The notes beneath the pieces are model-generated. The model was not told the DNA's origin. It searched no databases and saw nothing but the letters and a program-made list of their open reading frames with translations. Made by a program: the position numbers and the translations under genes. 60,000 nucleotides of DNA from Symsagittifera roscoffensis (lineage: Eukaryota > Xenacoelomorpha > Acoela > Convolutidae), in assembly GCF_963678635.1 (NCBI RefSeq), contig NC_087062.1, positions 65,658,647 to 65,718,646 on the forward strand, given 5' to 3'. Every line of letters starts with the position of its first letter. Position 1 is the stretch's first letter. Positions 43,023 to 55,809 of this stretch are shown here, piece by piece.

Positions 43023-45195
43023 GTAGTCTTTTTGCTTATCAAACGGCTATGTTTTGTACGATTGTTTTGCCCACTAACATTAAATTTTTTGAGGACTAAA
43101 ATCTGCCCACGGCTTACGGTGAAACACTCTGAAGATTTGTATGTAAAATTGAATCAATTTTTTTGTTATAAAACTGGATAAAAAGACATAAGAAATCGGA
43201 GGAAAAAACAATTGATTAAACAAACTTTTTGTTTGCTCGAACAACTATAAGTTTAAAACTATACGCTTCCATCAAGCAAATACACGTTTATGTTAATGCA
43301 AAAGATTTGCAGTCAAATGGAACAAAATAAACTGAATTAAAGGCTTAGATTACTACTTTTTGGAAATTTTGCCACATCTGAAAATTTCCACCAACCATTC
43401 ATCCAACATTTCAAATATTCTTATGATAATTAAAACGTTTTGCAAGTAACACAAGTTTGGGAGTTGTGAAGGCAGGTTTTAAAGCAGAGACATGAAATAA
43501 TCTTCAAATAATTTTTCTTTAAAAATTTTTGGGTTTAAAGCTTAAAATGACTGGCTCTTTGTTTTTAATGATACAAGCAATAGTGCTCTTGCAATCATGA
43601 ATTGAGCCTAAAGTATTCTAGAAGAAAAAAATCTGGTAGCTCTTGTCAAATACTTTCAAAGTCAGTGTTTACTTTGAAAGATTGTTTGGATGAATTGGTT
43701 TTATTGATTTTTCGAGACAAAATTTTAAAACAGTTTTAAGGGTATGAAACTTTCGACCGGAAAAAAACATGAGTTTTGTCTGTATTTAAAAAATCTTAAC
43801 TGGAGTACTTCCAGATCCATGTATCGTGCTTACTCTTTTGTATCTTTCTGCAAAACTGGAACCCAAACGACTACGCTAGTCCTCATTTTCACCATCTTCA
43901 AACCACGCCACTAACCTCTGTTCACGACCTTCCCCCTACCTACCCTACCCCACACTACTCCCCCTACCAAAAACCTTCTATTGTTTTATTATAGTCAATT
44001 TTTTTTAAAAACATTTATGGAGACACGATGAAAGTCAATTATAACCGATTGTTATCCATAGAACCTCATTTTGGGTCCACTTAACCTCCCCCGCATTTGA
44101 TCCCAGCCTCATATTTTAAGATGAAGAGGGGGAAGAGGGTGACCATATTGGACTGGAATAGATAACTATGGGCTGGGGTGTAAATGTGGGTTGAGGGTGT
44201 GGGGTATTTTATGAAGTTGATGAACAAAACTGACGTTAATCAATAACACAAAAAGAAGATTATAAAATACATTTTGGAAAAACGTCAAATTGAGTGAGGC
44301 ATCGAAATAACTAAATTAAGGTTGAAATGATTACGGATAAATAGAAAGAACTCACAAAAAAGGCTCGAAATAATGGATTGTAATCCCTTGTAATCAACTA
44401 AATGTGATGAAATTACTTCCGAAAAAAAGTTGGAAAATAATTTGAAACTTACCGATTATAATCGAATAAGTAAAGATTTTGTGCCCTGAAAAAAAAGAAA
44501 CATTGTTTTAGAGTTTTAACTAATTATAATCAATCGTTTTGTCATTCGAATGTCAATCAAATGTTTTGTCAGTTTTTGTCAATCATAATCAATCAAATGA
44601 AATTTGAGGAGACATGCTGGAAAAAAGTCAAATAAAATCGACTAATTTTTGTGAAACTCATTGTGGTTGAAAAACTAAGCTTAAACCTAAGGTGAATCAA
44701 AAATTAGTGGATTTTTGATTCACCTAAGGTGTATCAGCGCAAAGCCTTCAATGTTTGGACTGTTCTTCAGGGTGCCTGCAGTACCGATTGTTTAGGGTGG
44801 CAGAAGATTTATACTTGTTCGCCACACTGATGACGCTTTAAATGATAGCATGTGTTTGCAACCGAGTGTGCTTGAATGCCATCGTTATTTGGCTCAACTA
44901 GTTTGTCTGAGATCAATCTGAAAGAACATTTTTTTGTTGCACACGCAGGGAGTTAATAAAAAAGTGTTTAATTGCGCAAATTGGTTATCATAATTTGGCC
45001 CAATGGTAATTTCTAAACCATATTAATTTAAAACTGTCAAAGATACTATATTTTTACATGTTGGACTCAAGGACGTCAATTTTTTCACATGTTGTTAAAA
45101 CTTTTGAAAAATGGTGAACTTTATTTAAAAATTAGTCGGTGTGATTAAAGTCTGGTTTGGAAAGAAAAAATTGTAGGATTGGGTTTTGATAGGAC
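43023..45195 (+). other. Non-coding flank between two elements
   Basis: AT-rich, no supported gene. It contains a pyrimidine-rich patch (about 43915-43975), a purine-rich patch (about 44120-44145), several TTATAATC-type motifs (44340-44610) and a hairpin at about 44684-44730 with arms AAGGTGAATCAAAAAT and ATTTTTGATTCACCT. Confidence 0.5.
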
Positions 45196-46215
45196 TGAGT
45201 TATGTACTCATAAAGTAATTTCAATTAAGGTATATCGTCGGTTCGTCACGCTATCTTATTTTTGGCCGGATAGATTCGTGCAACTTCTTAATCTAATACC
45301 AATCTTAATCTTACTTTTATATCTCCTAGTCTCAATAGGTCTAGTGTATACTGGTATTTATCCAGAAGGAGAACAACTGTAGTCTAAGATTTATTAAAAT
45401 TGATCTGGTGCTGAAACAACAGGTAGTTTCAGCACTTACAAATAAGTGTCAATGTTAGTGATGGAATATGGTTGGTTAGTTAGTAATATTTTATAGAGAA
45501 TATATTATCAGTATTATAATTGGTTTATAAATACCAGTTTAGAACTGGCTCCACCCATCCGGCGCTTAGAGAGTTTTTAGTTTTTATTGTTTTTTGTAGT
45601 GAAGGACGGGTGAGGTAGTTTCCTTTTAGAGGTCTGAGCAGTGACTTCTTGAAGAGAGAAGAGATGTAGTAGTTTGGGTAGAGAGAAGAATATCGTTTGT
45701 TCGTGTTCCAAATGTGGGTCTCGTTTGATCGTGGATCGTCTTGGGTGATTGTGTCAAGACTTCAGATCAATGCAATGATGTTTTGATTTCGTTAAGCTTT
45801 GAGCGAGGCTACGTGCAAGATGAAGTTTTACATTTCCATGTGAAGTGCCAATTGAAAAGGATTGGTATGTGAGATCAACATCGAATTGGCCATTGGTCAC
45901 TTTCAACGGTTTTCATTTGCTGCGATGTTGGGTCCATACTTTAAATCCTTTGAGGGTAGTGACTAAGGCAACAAACCTAATAGACTGCCATTCCAAAGTT
46001 GGGATGTAATTGAACTTTTGTCTCCTTTTGCTGCTCGTTCCGTCAGCTCTAACAAATCTCATCAAAATTAGAGTGTGGATCACAAAGCGTGGTTGTAGCG
46101 CGGTGGGTTAGGTCGGCTATTGAGCATACTCAGGACGTCCTTCTGATTGGTGAGGCCAGGAGTATACTTTTATTTTCTCTTTGGTCAGGGTCCTTTTTTG
46201 TGTTCACCCTTTTAT
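45196..46215 (-). repeat. 3' LTR (5'-truncated) of minus-strand derivative
   Basis: Reverse complement of the outer LTR from about 330 to its end, diverged but with long recognisable blocks (CGTCACGCTATCTTAT, GCGCGGTGGGTTAGG). The hairpin is conserved at 45408-45435. It ends TGAGTTATG on the + strand, equal to ...CATAACTCA. Confidence 0.85.
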
Positions 46216-46225
46216 TTATGATCTA

Positions 46226-47924
46226 TTAGGCGTTTTTTATTGCAATTTTACGTAGTTGTGGTCTTAAAGTCATCATTAAGATTTCTGTCATTTTCGTGTT
46301 CTTGTAATTATGCGTATTGAGAGAATATGCTTTTCTTACTAATGTTTCAATTCTAACTGCGAGTTGTTTGATTGTTTCGTTCGGGAGTCTACGAATTTCA
46401 TTGCATAGGACTCTTTGGTGTTGTTTAGGACTTTCAGAGTAGAACATTTTTTTTTGAGAATTCTCATGTGAAAGTTTTCCACTCTGATTTAACGTCTATA
46501 CGTAAATAGACATTAAATCAGTGTGGTTTGGATTAGAGATGTACGCCTATGTATCCAATTTTGATGGAGTGGTATATGTTTTGGTTCAACTCCTATATTT
46601 GAAATTAAATTAGCCGTGACTGCATTTAAATAGTCTTCTACTGAAAATTCACGGTCTGTTCCTGTGAAAATGCTTAGTGAATTATTTGAGGATATTGATG
46701 ATCCACCCATAAGGTATAAATTCATAGTCATTTGGAGTGATTATGCTCTATTTGGTATTTGAGAAAAATTTGTAAGTTGGGTCTTTGTGATTTCATGTTG
46801 TTGTAGATAATATGGTAATGGGATTTCATTTTGCATTGGATTTTGTAGGTAATTTTGTTTAATCATAGGATTTTGTGGGTGGAAAATAATGTTGTATGAT
46901 GCTGAATTTTGTCTTAGAGGAAAAGGTTGTCTTGATTCTCCTGTTTGTTCACTTGGTGTATAAGGTTAAAAAAACCCGGTTGATAAATAGGGTGTGGTTG
47001 ATCAATATTTCAGTTTTTGTTTCGTGGGTGATTATTAAAACGTTTTTGCTTTTAATCAAAGTAGTCCTCATCTTCTGAGTAGTGTGGTTGGTTTCTCGTG
47101 AATTTTTTATTGGTTATGCTTTTATTGAATTGAAAAAATGGAAGTTTTTGCTACGGCCCGTTGTAGTTCGTCGCTGATCATTAAAGAAAACTGTGTGGGG
47201 GCATGTTGAGGTATCTGTTGCTTGCAACATTGTTTTTGTGGCTGATTTTAACTGTTTATATAGGAGCGTTTTGTTATTTGTCTTTTTTGCAAAAAGCCTT
47301 AATTGTGATCAGAAAAATTATTTCATTTTGAAGCTTTTTGCTTATTCGTTTGTTGTGTTTTGTTATTGGTCTATAAGTTTGATAATTTTTTGGTGAATAT
47401 TTGGGAACAACAGATGGTTTTACTGTTGATTGGATAGTTGTCTTTGGGAATGGAATATTTTTATTATGTGGTGTAGTAAGTGTAAGATGATTGGGACAAA
47501 TGCTTTGTTATATTATCGTCCGCATTGTTTCAACTATTTCCTCGTTGATGAAATGTGATTGGGTTTGAACATCTTGTTGTGTAAGATTTCGGGTTCCATC
47601 CAAAACTAATATTTCTGGTTCTATCAGTGATTATTGTGTTATAATTTAAAAGTGTTGCATCAATTGTAAGTGGAATAACTCTTACATAATCTTTGTGCAC
47701 AGAATTAGTAGTAAATCCTGCACTTGGTATATCGGTTGATAAATTAATAAATGTTTGTGAGACCATTCAGAGTCCCAAACATAATCTGTTTGATCGGCTA
47801 GTTTAGTTTCATCGTCTGAATTTTTTGGTCGAAAACATTTTCGTGTTGTTGAAACAATTTCTATATTGTGAACAAAATACTCTATTTTAAACAATGCTAT
47901 GATTCGTTCTAGGTCATGTTTCAC
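46226..47924 (-). pseudogene. gag fragments of minus-strand derivative
   Basis: Pieces at 46226-46447, 46513-46731, 47530-47766 and 47682-47924 match, in order, the outer gag (shared VLCNEIRRLPNETIKQLAVR, FSVEDYLNAVTANLI, PLTIDAT, DYVWD). Between them the frame is broken. Sequence ends right where the outer gag reads RKIAIK, at the deletion point. Confidence 0.85.
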
Positions 47925-50229
47925 GTTTTGTGATATGTCAGTATAAGTGAGGTTTTCACTGATTATATCTAAGAATTTTGAGAAAAGTTAAACTTCTTGT
48001 CTTACAGTTGAGTGCCGGGATATTTGTAGTGGTGAATCATTTTGTATTTCCTTTAATTCTAATATACTAAAAATAATAGAGAAAACATTGTTTGGAAAAG
48101 TTGAATTGGCTTTTTGTGAATTTTGATGTTTTTTTTAATATATATTCTGTTAAATTTTTTGAAAATTCTATATCTATGTCATCTGTTTATATTTGGTGTG
48201 TTGTTTGGTTTGTTTGTGGTGGTATAATTTTGATTGTAAAAAGTCCAGAGTATGAGGTGATTTTACATATGCCTTTATTACAGTAATAAAAAATTTGCCT
48301 TTTTTCTTATTTCAGGAAGTTCCTGTTTGCATGGACTGTCTCCTTTTACAATAAGTTTACAATTAGGTTGTGACAAAATTGTACTTGTCCTCGAGCGGAA
48401 TCATTTTGTGAATGGATAGCAGAGGGAAGTATTAAATCATCTTCAACATTTTTGTCGTTTTTGATCTTTTTCTGTAGCTTAGAACTGTTAATGTGTAACT
48501 TTCAAGGTGTCATATTGGCTGATTCCATTTATATAGTCGTACCGGTTTTTTAATATATGATTTTTCAATTCTGCGTTTGCCTTTAATTGATGATGGTGAT
48601 GTTACATTCTGAATCAAAAAAATACTTTTGTTGATCTATCGGGTTATTTTCATCTATTGAATTGTTTAGATTCTGAAGTACTTGTACTCTGGTTGTTTCT
48701 TATTTCGAAACTGCGTTACGTGTTTTTGAAAATCCTTTTTTAATAATTCCTTTTTGTCTGGCTTTTGTTGTCTTTTTTGTGTTTTTTTTTTATCTGATAT
48801 ATCATATTGTTTGTGTGGGCTGTGTAATTACAAGATCGTATCTTTTGTTTCTAAATAAACAGTTTTGTAATATAATTGTTTGTTTACTGCCTAAATTGTC
48901 TCTTGATATAAGGTTTAGGATGATGGATGCACTACTCAGAGGTTAGAATTTTTATCTCCTAAACTGTTAGTTCTTACGGTTTTTGTGTGGTTATCTTAAC
49001 TTAAGGCGTAGATTGTAGTGCTTGACGGGTTGGAGAGAGAGTACATCAATTCGTTTAGAATGATATTTCTTTTTCTCGTGGCTAGGTTTTAATATACGAT
49101 GAACTTACTTCATCTTACCTAGAAAATTGATTTGTGATCAAGGGCTGGAGAATAGTAAATCAATCCACAACGTTCAGGTATAATTAGAAAACAGGTATAT
49201 CGTTATGAATTACTAATTACTTTAAGGTTTTAGCCTGGGTCATCTAAGAGTAAAGGTTGAAGGGAAGGATGAGTAACGGGATTTTTTCACTGTTTATCCG
49301 AAAAAAAATGTTTAGTTTTTCAAAAACTTCTATTGGTCCTGGGTCTTTCATAAGTGTTGGGGAGTGAATCGACGTTTAAGGTCGTTAGACAATTTGAGTT
49401 TTGAGGTGGGAAGAACAAAGTTGTTCTTATTGATTCAATAGAGGCCTTGACGATCAGATAATTTAAGTGAAGTAGAATTTAATTTAGGTTAAATTAAAGA
49501 TCCAAGGAAAAGATGATCTGTTTTCGAAATTAAAGGTGAATTATTGAAAAGCAAGAATAGGTCTTGATAAACTTTAGTTTAAAAACTCAAGTCAAATTAG
49601 AATTTAAATGATATTAGTTTTTTTTTGAATGAAATTGGTTATATTTTAGTTGATGAAACTGAGATAAAGAAAAAATGATTTTTTTAGACTCAAGAAGCAT
49701 TTTTTAAATTAAATAAAACTGAAGTTAAAATTTTTTACGATCTAACGTTTTTAATTTTTTATTTATTAAATTATTTATTTTACAAAAGTTTTCACCTTAT
49801 TTGGGAAGCAACGACTTGTGCATCTTTTTATCAGTCGTTATCATTTCATATAATAGGCAATAAAGCGTCAAGCAGGTTTTTGAAAAAGTGTTCTTCAAAT
49901 AAATTTCAGGTTAATAAATGAAAATTTTAAATTCACTGCATAAATTATGCTGAATACAAATATTTGTTGCGGTTTTCATCGTACTATCATGTAGTAGATC
50001 GGTCCGTAGATCAATCTTTGTTTGCAACGTGATCTCGGTCTTCGTGCAATAGCTAGTATTTCTCGTATTGTTTGAAAGTTTGGCGTAGTTTCATTGAGAC
50101 GTAGAGACAATTCTATTAAATTTTCTATTCCAACTATTATTTTGCAATTTTGAAATTGTCTAATTCTAATTCTAATTGTCTAACTCTAGATTAGTTAGGG
50201 TCTCGCTCGAGACTTTTGATCCCACTAGA
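47925..50229 (-). pseudogene. Leader and accessory ORF remnants of minus-strand derivative
   Basis: Collinear with outer 1544-2003 and 25222-26800. About 50165-49905 encodes the homologue of the outer small leader ORF with one TGA (49976-49978). About 49560-48900 matches the outer leader motifs (CCTTGGATC, CCAACCCT-like). About 48660-48290 matches the two small accessory ORFs in broken form. Confidence 0.65.
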
Positions 50230-50735
50230 TGAGTTATGTACGAGGTACTGTAATCATAGAGTAATTTTGTCCGATTAATTTTATCCGAATAAATAAAATT
50301 AGCACCGTCCTACCTTTAACAAGAAACTTGAGTTTAAGTCCGAGTGGCTTTCTCATCGATCAATTCCGTATAAGGTATACCGTCTGTTCGTCACGCTATC
50401 TTATATTCGGCCGGATAAAATCGTGCAACTTCTTAGTCTAATAACAATCTTAATCTTACTCTTCTATCATCTGGTCTCAATAGATCTAGTGTATACTGGT
50501 TTTTACAAGTTAGTTCTTGAAGTTAGTTTTTGAAGTTCAGAAGGAGAACAACTGTAGTCTAAGACTTATTCAAGTTGCTCTGGTGCTGAAACAACAGGTA
50601 GTTTCAGCACTTACAAATAAGTGTCAATGTTAGTATTGGAATATGATTAGTTACTTAGTAATATATTATAGAGATTGTTTTATCAATAATACAATTGGTT
50701 TGTAAATACTAGCTTAGAACTGGTTCCAGGGTTTT
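50230..50735 (-). repeat. 5' LTR fragment of minus-strand derivative
   Basis: Corresponds to the last ~400-500 bp of the outer LTR, including the hairpin at 50583-50610. It stops after GAACTGGTTCCA, near the candidate TATA box, so most of U3 is gone. Confidence 0.8.
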
Positions 50736-52015
50736 CAAATTCTACTTCGTTAGCAACAGTGCAATTTAAACTTATGTCATACTAAATGTTTTTTTTTCCA
50801 AAAAAATCCAACAAAACTAATTGCTCGAAACCGTTCAAAGTACTGATTATTCGGAAAGTTCTTTTACAACTCTGAATCATTTTTTAGCAAAAAAAATTGT
50901 TGATAGATTCCAAATAATTAACTTTTTGAAATTATTGCTGCGATTTGTCTTTTTTTATTCACTGAAAAACGTGAGCAAATAGAGATACTTTTTGCGACTG
51001 ATAAAACATATTTGAACAGCTTGGTTTGTCTCAACTCAACCTGACATACTTTTTGATTCCGAAATGAAAATGACCAAATTCAATGGAAACTGGAAATGCA
51101 ACGCGCAAAACGAGCGAAACTGGAAATTTACAAATATGTTTCAAACTTGAGTTTATTGCGTGACTCGCTCAGCAAAAAAAGGAAAACCCAAAATGATAAC
51201 CGGTTAATGTGCAAATAGCACAGAATGTTCCGACCATGGTTCTTAGAAAAATGCACTTCTTATCACTTTTTTCTGTGTCGTTTTTTTGTGCGGTGTGAAA
51301 AAAAGTTCTCAACGAAAAAATAGAAATTAGGCATATTCGACAGCCATAGATGAATAGGCCAAATGCATAAAGTCCAAAAAAAGTCTAAAAAAATTCGTAA
51401 ATATACTTCCCAAAATAATGCCAAAAATTTTGAGTCCCAAAATGGCGCCAAAAATTACAAAAACCAACTTTGCTTGAGTAAAACTAAGTTTTCAGGGCTT
51501 AAATTAAGCTTAAAAAAGATATTGTAAGCCTGCACGCTGACATTACTAGCTGGAGTTTAGATCAAAAATCTAAAATTTCAAAAGTTTTTCTGAAAGGTCT
51601 TTAATATAATATATAACTCGTCGCATTCAGATAATTGTTTTTGGTGGAAAACAAAAAAACTAAAACACCCAAATACAATTTTCAAATGGTCTGAACATTT
51701 ACATAAGATATGGGCTGGAAAGATCAGCTAATATGACATCAAAAAAACTAATGAGAAGAGAACTAAGTGAAAGACAGTTAACTCTCGTATCCAGCCCCCG
51801 CCACTGACTCTTCTTGAGGCAGACAAAAAAGAAACGAGAAACCAGAGTATCTGTGAGACAGGTATGGCAGCAAATATTTTAAGGAAAGGTAAGCGCATGT
51901 TTTCCGTAAAAGCTAAAAGAAAAGCCTTAGACATTTGTGCTCGTCTTTCGAAAAATTCATTACCGGAGCCTTGGAGAATGTAGATGTAGACTTGGATGAT
52001 TATTGCATGATTTTA
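50736..52015. other. AT-rich intergenic DNA
   Basis: No supported gene or repeat. Short ORFs are low-complexity. Confidence 0.4.
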
Positions 52016-52023
52016 CCTGAGAC

Positions 52024-52386
52024 CAGGGGCGGATCTAGGATTTTGTCGAGGGGGTGGGGCGGTTTTTTAAAAAAAATCGAAACTATTGTCACCTTTTTTT
52101 TTAGGTCGACCAAATTGATTTTCTGAGCTCTCCCAAAGCAGTAAAAAGACCCTGTTTTTGCCAGAATTTCTTCGCGGGCGTTTTCAGGCACTTTTTGGAG
52201 AATTTTGACTCGCTCCCCCCTGAAAATTAGTATATATTGGCTTTTAGAAAATTTTTAAGGTCAGTCAGCCCAAAGTGGAAATGTCAAATAGTACAAAGGG
52301 GGACCCTTTGGGTCGGCATGGGGTCGAATCCCTTAGAGGAATGGGAACGTACAAACCCGCCCCCGCCCCCCCTAAATCCGCCTCTG
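52024..52386. mobile_element. hAT-type MITE, 363 bp
   Basis: The ends are inverted relatives: CAGGGGCGGATCTAGG at the left, and at the right CCTAAATCCGCCTCTG, whose complement reads CAGAGGCGGATTTAGG. Such CAGNGGCGGATYTAGG ends are typical of hAT-derived MITEs. The flanks CCTGAGAC (52016-52023) and CCTGAGAT (52387-52394) form an 8-bp target duplication with one mismatch, as expected for hAT. It has no coding capacity. Confidence 0.8.
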
Positions 52387-52690
52387 CCTGAGATTATGGT
52401 TTTTTGTTCATGCGATTAAAACTTTTTTAGACGTGAACTTGAGATAATCAAAGCGCCATAACGTTTTCTATAGAGAGTTGCAAAAAGTTCGGACAGACAG
52501 AAATAATTAAAAAGCAATCTGCCAATTTTGATCAATTTTTCCATGCAAATTTGAATTTTTTGGTGACATTGAGACATACTTTCTGTCTGAAAAATTTAAT
52601 TTGCCTGCAAAAATTGTCTAAAAAAGGTCATTTGCTCTTTTCAATTATGTCTGTCCAAACTTTTTGCTACTACCCGCATTGGAGTTCCAT
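52387..52690. other. AT-rich intergenic DNA
   Basis: Nothing recognised. Confidence 0.3.
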
Positions 52691-52699
52691 GAATAAAAA

Positions 52700-52940
52700 T
52701 CGATTATAATTAAGTTTCCTTGGCAGTGTCCACAAAAGTGAAAACAAATCGATTATAACTCAATTTCCTTGTCAGTGTCCACAAAAGTGAAAAAAAAAAA
52801 ATCGATTATAATCAATTAAAAATGGATTATAAAATTACTTTTTTTCGAGGCAACAAAATCCTTTTTTCATCCAATATAATCGATTTTTTTTTCACTTTTG
52901 TGGACACTGACAATGAAACTAAATTATAATCGATTTTTTT
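52700..52940. repeat. Direct and inverted repeat cluster
   Basis: CAGTGTCCACAAAAGTGAAAA occurs twice in direct orientation (near 52724 and 52776) and once inverted (TTTTCACTTTTGTGGACACTG near 52892), each next to ATCGATTATAA motifs. A hairpin with arms of about 65 bp can form between 52747-52816 and 52874-52940. Confidence 0.8.
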
Positions 52941-53089
52941 TCCACTTTACTGAGATGCGAATTTCAACGCGCATAAAGTCTTTTCTACGTTTTAAATTAT
53001 AGTTGGTAACGTTGGTTACTTGTTGTTCATTGAATTTTTTCTACCTAACTTTGATATTTTTATTATTTTCTTATAATACTCAACATTAC

Positions 53090-53395
53090 CCCCCTAGCGG
53101 TTCTGGTGGGGGTGGGTTCAGGTGGGGGTGTTCAGGTGGGTGGGGGGTGTTCAGGTGGGGGGTGGGTTTAGGTGGGGGTTGGTTCAGGTGGGGGGTGGGT
53201 GTTCAGGTGGGGGGGGGGGGGTTGTTCAGGTAGGGGGGTTGTTCAGGTGGGGGGTGTTCAGGTGGAGGGGGGTGTTCAGGTGGGGGGAGTGTTCAGGTGG
53301 GGGGTTCAGTGGGGGTGGGGAGCAAAGGGGCAAACGTTAGGGGGATTGAAGGGGAGCAAAGGGGCAAACGTTTGGGGAGGGGGGAGCTCAACGGA
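53090..53395 (+). repeat. G-rich minisatellite
   Basis: Irregular tandem copies of TTCAGGTGGGGG-like units, then AGGGGAGCAAAGGGGCAAACG twice (near 53317 and 53350). Multiple G runs could form G-quadruplexes. ORFs across it are repeat artefacts. Confidence 0.9.
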
Positions 53396-53963
53396 ATCTT
53401 TTTGCGATTTGAGTTTAGGTTTTAAAATGGATTAGGCCAGGCCGTACACTCGCTTTGCAAAGTTTCCGCATCACTCAGTTGATGAATGCTGAAGTTCTTG
53501 CAAAATTTTGCATGACGCGCGAAACAAAAATAAAGTGGAAAAAAAATCCATTTTAATGAGATTTCCTACTTGTTATAAAGTCCATTATAATGGATTCAAA
53601 ATGAATTATAATGCATTTTGTTTTGACGAAAAAAATGGATTTAAATAAATTTTTAGTCCAATTTTATTGTCTGAACGTAATATGGGATCGATTATATTTA
53701 CATTATTATAGACCACGAAAATCCATTATAATCGATTTGTTATAACTTTTCTTAGATGCAGGTAATTATAAAAACCGATACGTATGAGAGGTCTTATAAA
53801 ACTCAATCGAACCTCATAAAGGAAAGTATCTCAAATAATTAAAACTTGGTGGAAAAAGAATATCACAGCAAAAGAAGCAGCGTAGTTACTTATCGAAGGT
53901 CAAGTTAATCAAATCGCAAGTACTTATTGAAGCAATCTGGAACAAAACGCAAGCGTGCAGTGC
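53396..53963. other. AT-rich DNA with TTATAAT palindromes
   Basis: Contains several CCATTATAATGG-like palindromes; no gene supported. Confidence 0.4.
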
Positions 53964-55809
53964 TTTGGGTACCAGTTATCTTCTAAAACTGGTATGGGAC
54001 ATCATCAAAGAACTCCTTTTTAAAATATTCCATGGGTCAGCAGAGTTCACAATTGGATTCGTTCGCTTTGAGAATCACTACATACAGAGCAGGAAAAACT
54101 TGTTAGTTTGGCAGAGAGTTTGCATGCTGATGACGATATGAATTACTGGACGATAATGAATCACTGAAAACTTATCGAGAGTCATATAGGGGATGAAGCG
54201 AATGAGCTACTTCTTGCTGACAGACAAGTTATAATCATTGTTGAGCCACCAGAAGGATATAGGTTGGACCTCAATCAAAATCTACAATGGACAATAAAGC
54301 AGCACAACAGGGAATGAAATAAAGTATAAATTTAGCGAGTGAACCTAAAAATGTCTCAAACTCATTCAATTTCTATTTATCACGGATTTAGCTTATGCTT
54401 ATCTTAGCATTTGGAAACAAACAAAGTTGAGCGTATAAAAAACACTCTCTTGTGACTTTTGAATTTTTTGGGTGAAAAACTCAACTGGATTACGTTATTG
54501 ACACAAAAAAAAAAACATTTTTTTTGCATAAAATGTCTTATCGAGCACAAAAGCAAAATTGCAACATGATAAATTCTTGAATCAATTTCAGATACTTTTT
54601 GAGAAACAAACTTTTGATTGAAAAAAAACTTTTCATACAATTGCTTCTTTGAAAAGTGCTTGATAAGCATGTTTTCCATAGACCTCATATATGAATTTGT
54701 TTGAAAGGCTTTTTTGTGTAGAGCCAACGAAGAGGGTTTACAGCAAGGTGGTTTCCAAGCGCTTACCAAAAGTCATCGAGTGGAGATATATATCACGCTT
54801 CGAGATCAATTTGGTTAAACCGCTTCTCCCCTGTTTTTTTAGGAAGTTGTATTTGTTCTGAAAATTTTTTTCGTCTTGAATTGTTGTTTTTCAATCAAGC
54901 TTAACTGACAAATGAGGAAACTTTTGCATTTTATGGGTCAATAAAAACTCGACAAAATAGGAAATTGGGGCTCTTGTTATTCATATTCTATTAGATTTTT
55001 GTTATTTTTTTTGTACCGAGTAGGGAAACTCCATGCCGTTAGAAAACATTTGCCTTGAAAAAAAAGTTGATATCTCCCATTATTTTGAGCTATTTTTCTT
55101 TTCTGATTTGATGTTATATCCATTAGCAAACTCGACTGAAGAGATCATAAGCTTGTTTTTGAAGGCAGTTAACAAGGTTAATTAGAAAAAGCTTATGATA
55201 ATTTTTTGATTGATTCGTTAAAATTAAGGGGTCGAATCATGCTTTTGTATCCATGGTTAGGGAAATTGCCTTTCACTGGATTGATCAATTCATCTTAACC
55301 CAGTGCATTTCAAAGACCTGAAAAAAGATTGTGACACAGTCGGCCATGCCATTTTGCGGGACAATTGCCAATCAGGGGCTATTGTTCTCAAGCATAAACT
55401 AAATCCGTGATAAATAGAAATTGAATGAGTTTGAGACATTTTTAGGTTCACTCGCTAAATTTATATTGTAATTCCTTCCCTGTTGTGCTGCTTTATTGTC
55501 CAATGCAGTTTTTAATTGACGTCCATGCTATATACTTCTGGTGGCTCAACAATGATTATAACTTGTCTGTCAGCAAGAAGTAGCTCATTCGCTTCATCCC
55601 CTATATGACTCTCGATAGGTTTTCAGTGTTTCATTATCGTCCAGTGATTCATAACGTCATCAGCATGCAAACTCTCTGCCAAATTATCAAGTTTTTCCTG
55701 CTCTGTATGTAGTGATTCTCAAAGCGAACGAATCCAATTGTGAACTCTGCTGCCCCATGGAATATTTTAACAAGGAGTTCTTTGATGATGTCTCATATGG
55801 TACCCAAAA
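53964..55809. repeat. Large imperfect inverted repeat (fold-back)
   Basis: The left arm 53964-54399 and right arm 55391-55809 are reverse complements with small indels (a ~16-bp insertion in the left arm after GGGTACCA). The spacer of about 1 kb has no supported gene. The right arm is flanked by related stretches AATTGCCAATCAGGGGCTAT (55363) and AATTGCCAACTCAGGGCCTA (55820). It is either a fold-back transposon or two opposed copies of one repeat. Confidence 0.8.

Larger units (their letters stand above)
45196..50735 (-). mobile_element. Minus-strand deletion derivative, relative of outer element
   Basis: Read on the minus strand: a 5' LTR fragment (50735-50230), a primer-binding region, the small leader ORF, leader and accessory ORF remnants, gag fragments ending near 46226, then directly an LTR (about 46215-45196). 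Protease, polymerase, integrase and env are missing, as is the first ~330 bp of the 3' LTR, so one large deletion joined gag to the LTR. It is diverged from the outer element throughout, yet collinear. Useful for judging which outer ORFs are conserved. Confidence 0.85.

Noticed and set aside
47193-47396. Hydrophobic + strand ORFs within 46896-48286
   Set aside because: Complement of the A-rich coding strand of the minus-strand element; T-rich codons give spurious Phe/Val/Leu runs.
53003-53435. Gly/Trp/Val-rich ORFs
   Set aside because: Translations of the G-rich minisatellite.
54404-54769. 121-codon minus-strand ORF in the fold-back spacer
   Set aside because: Phe/Lys-rich low-complexity product from AT-rich DNA, no splice or homology support.
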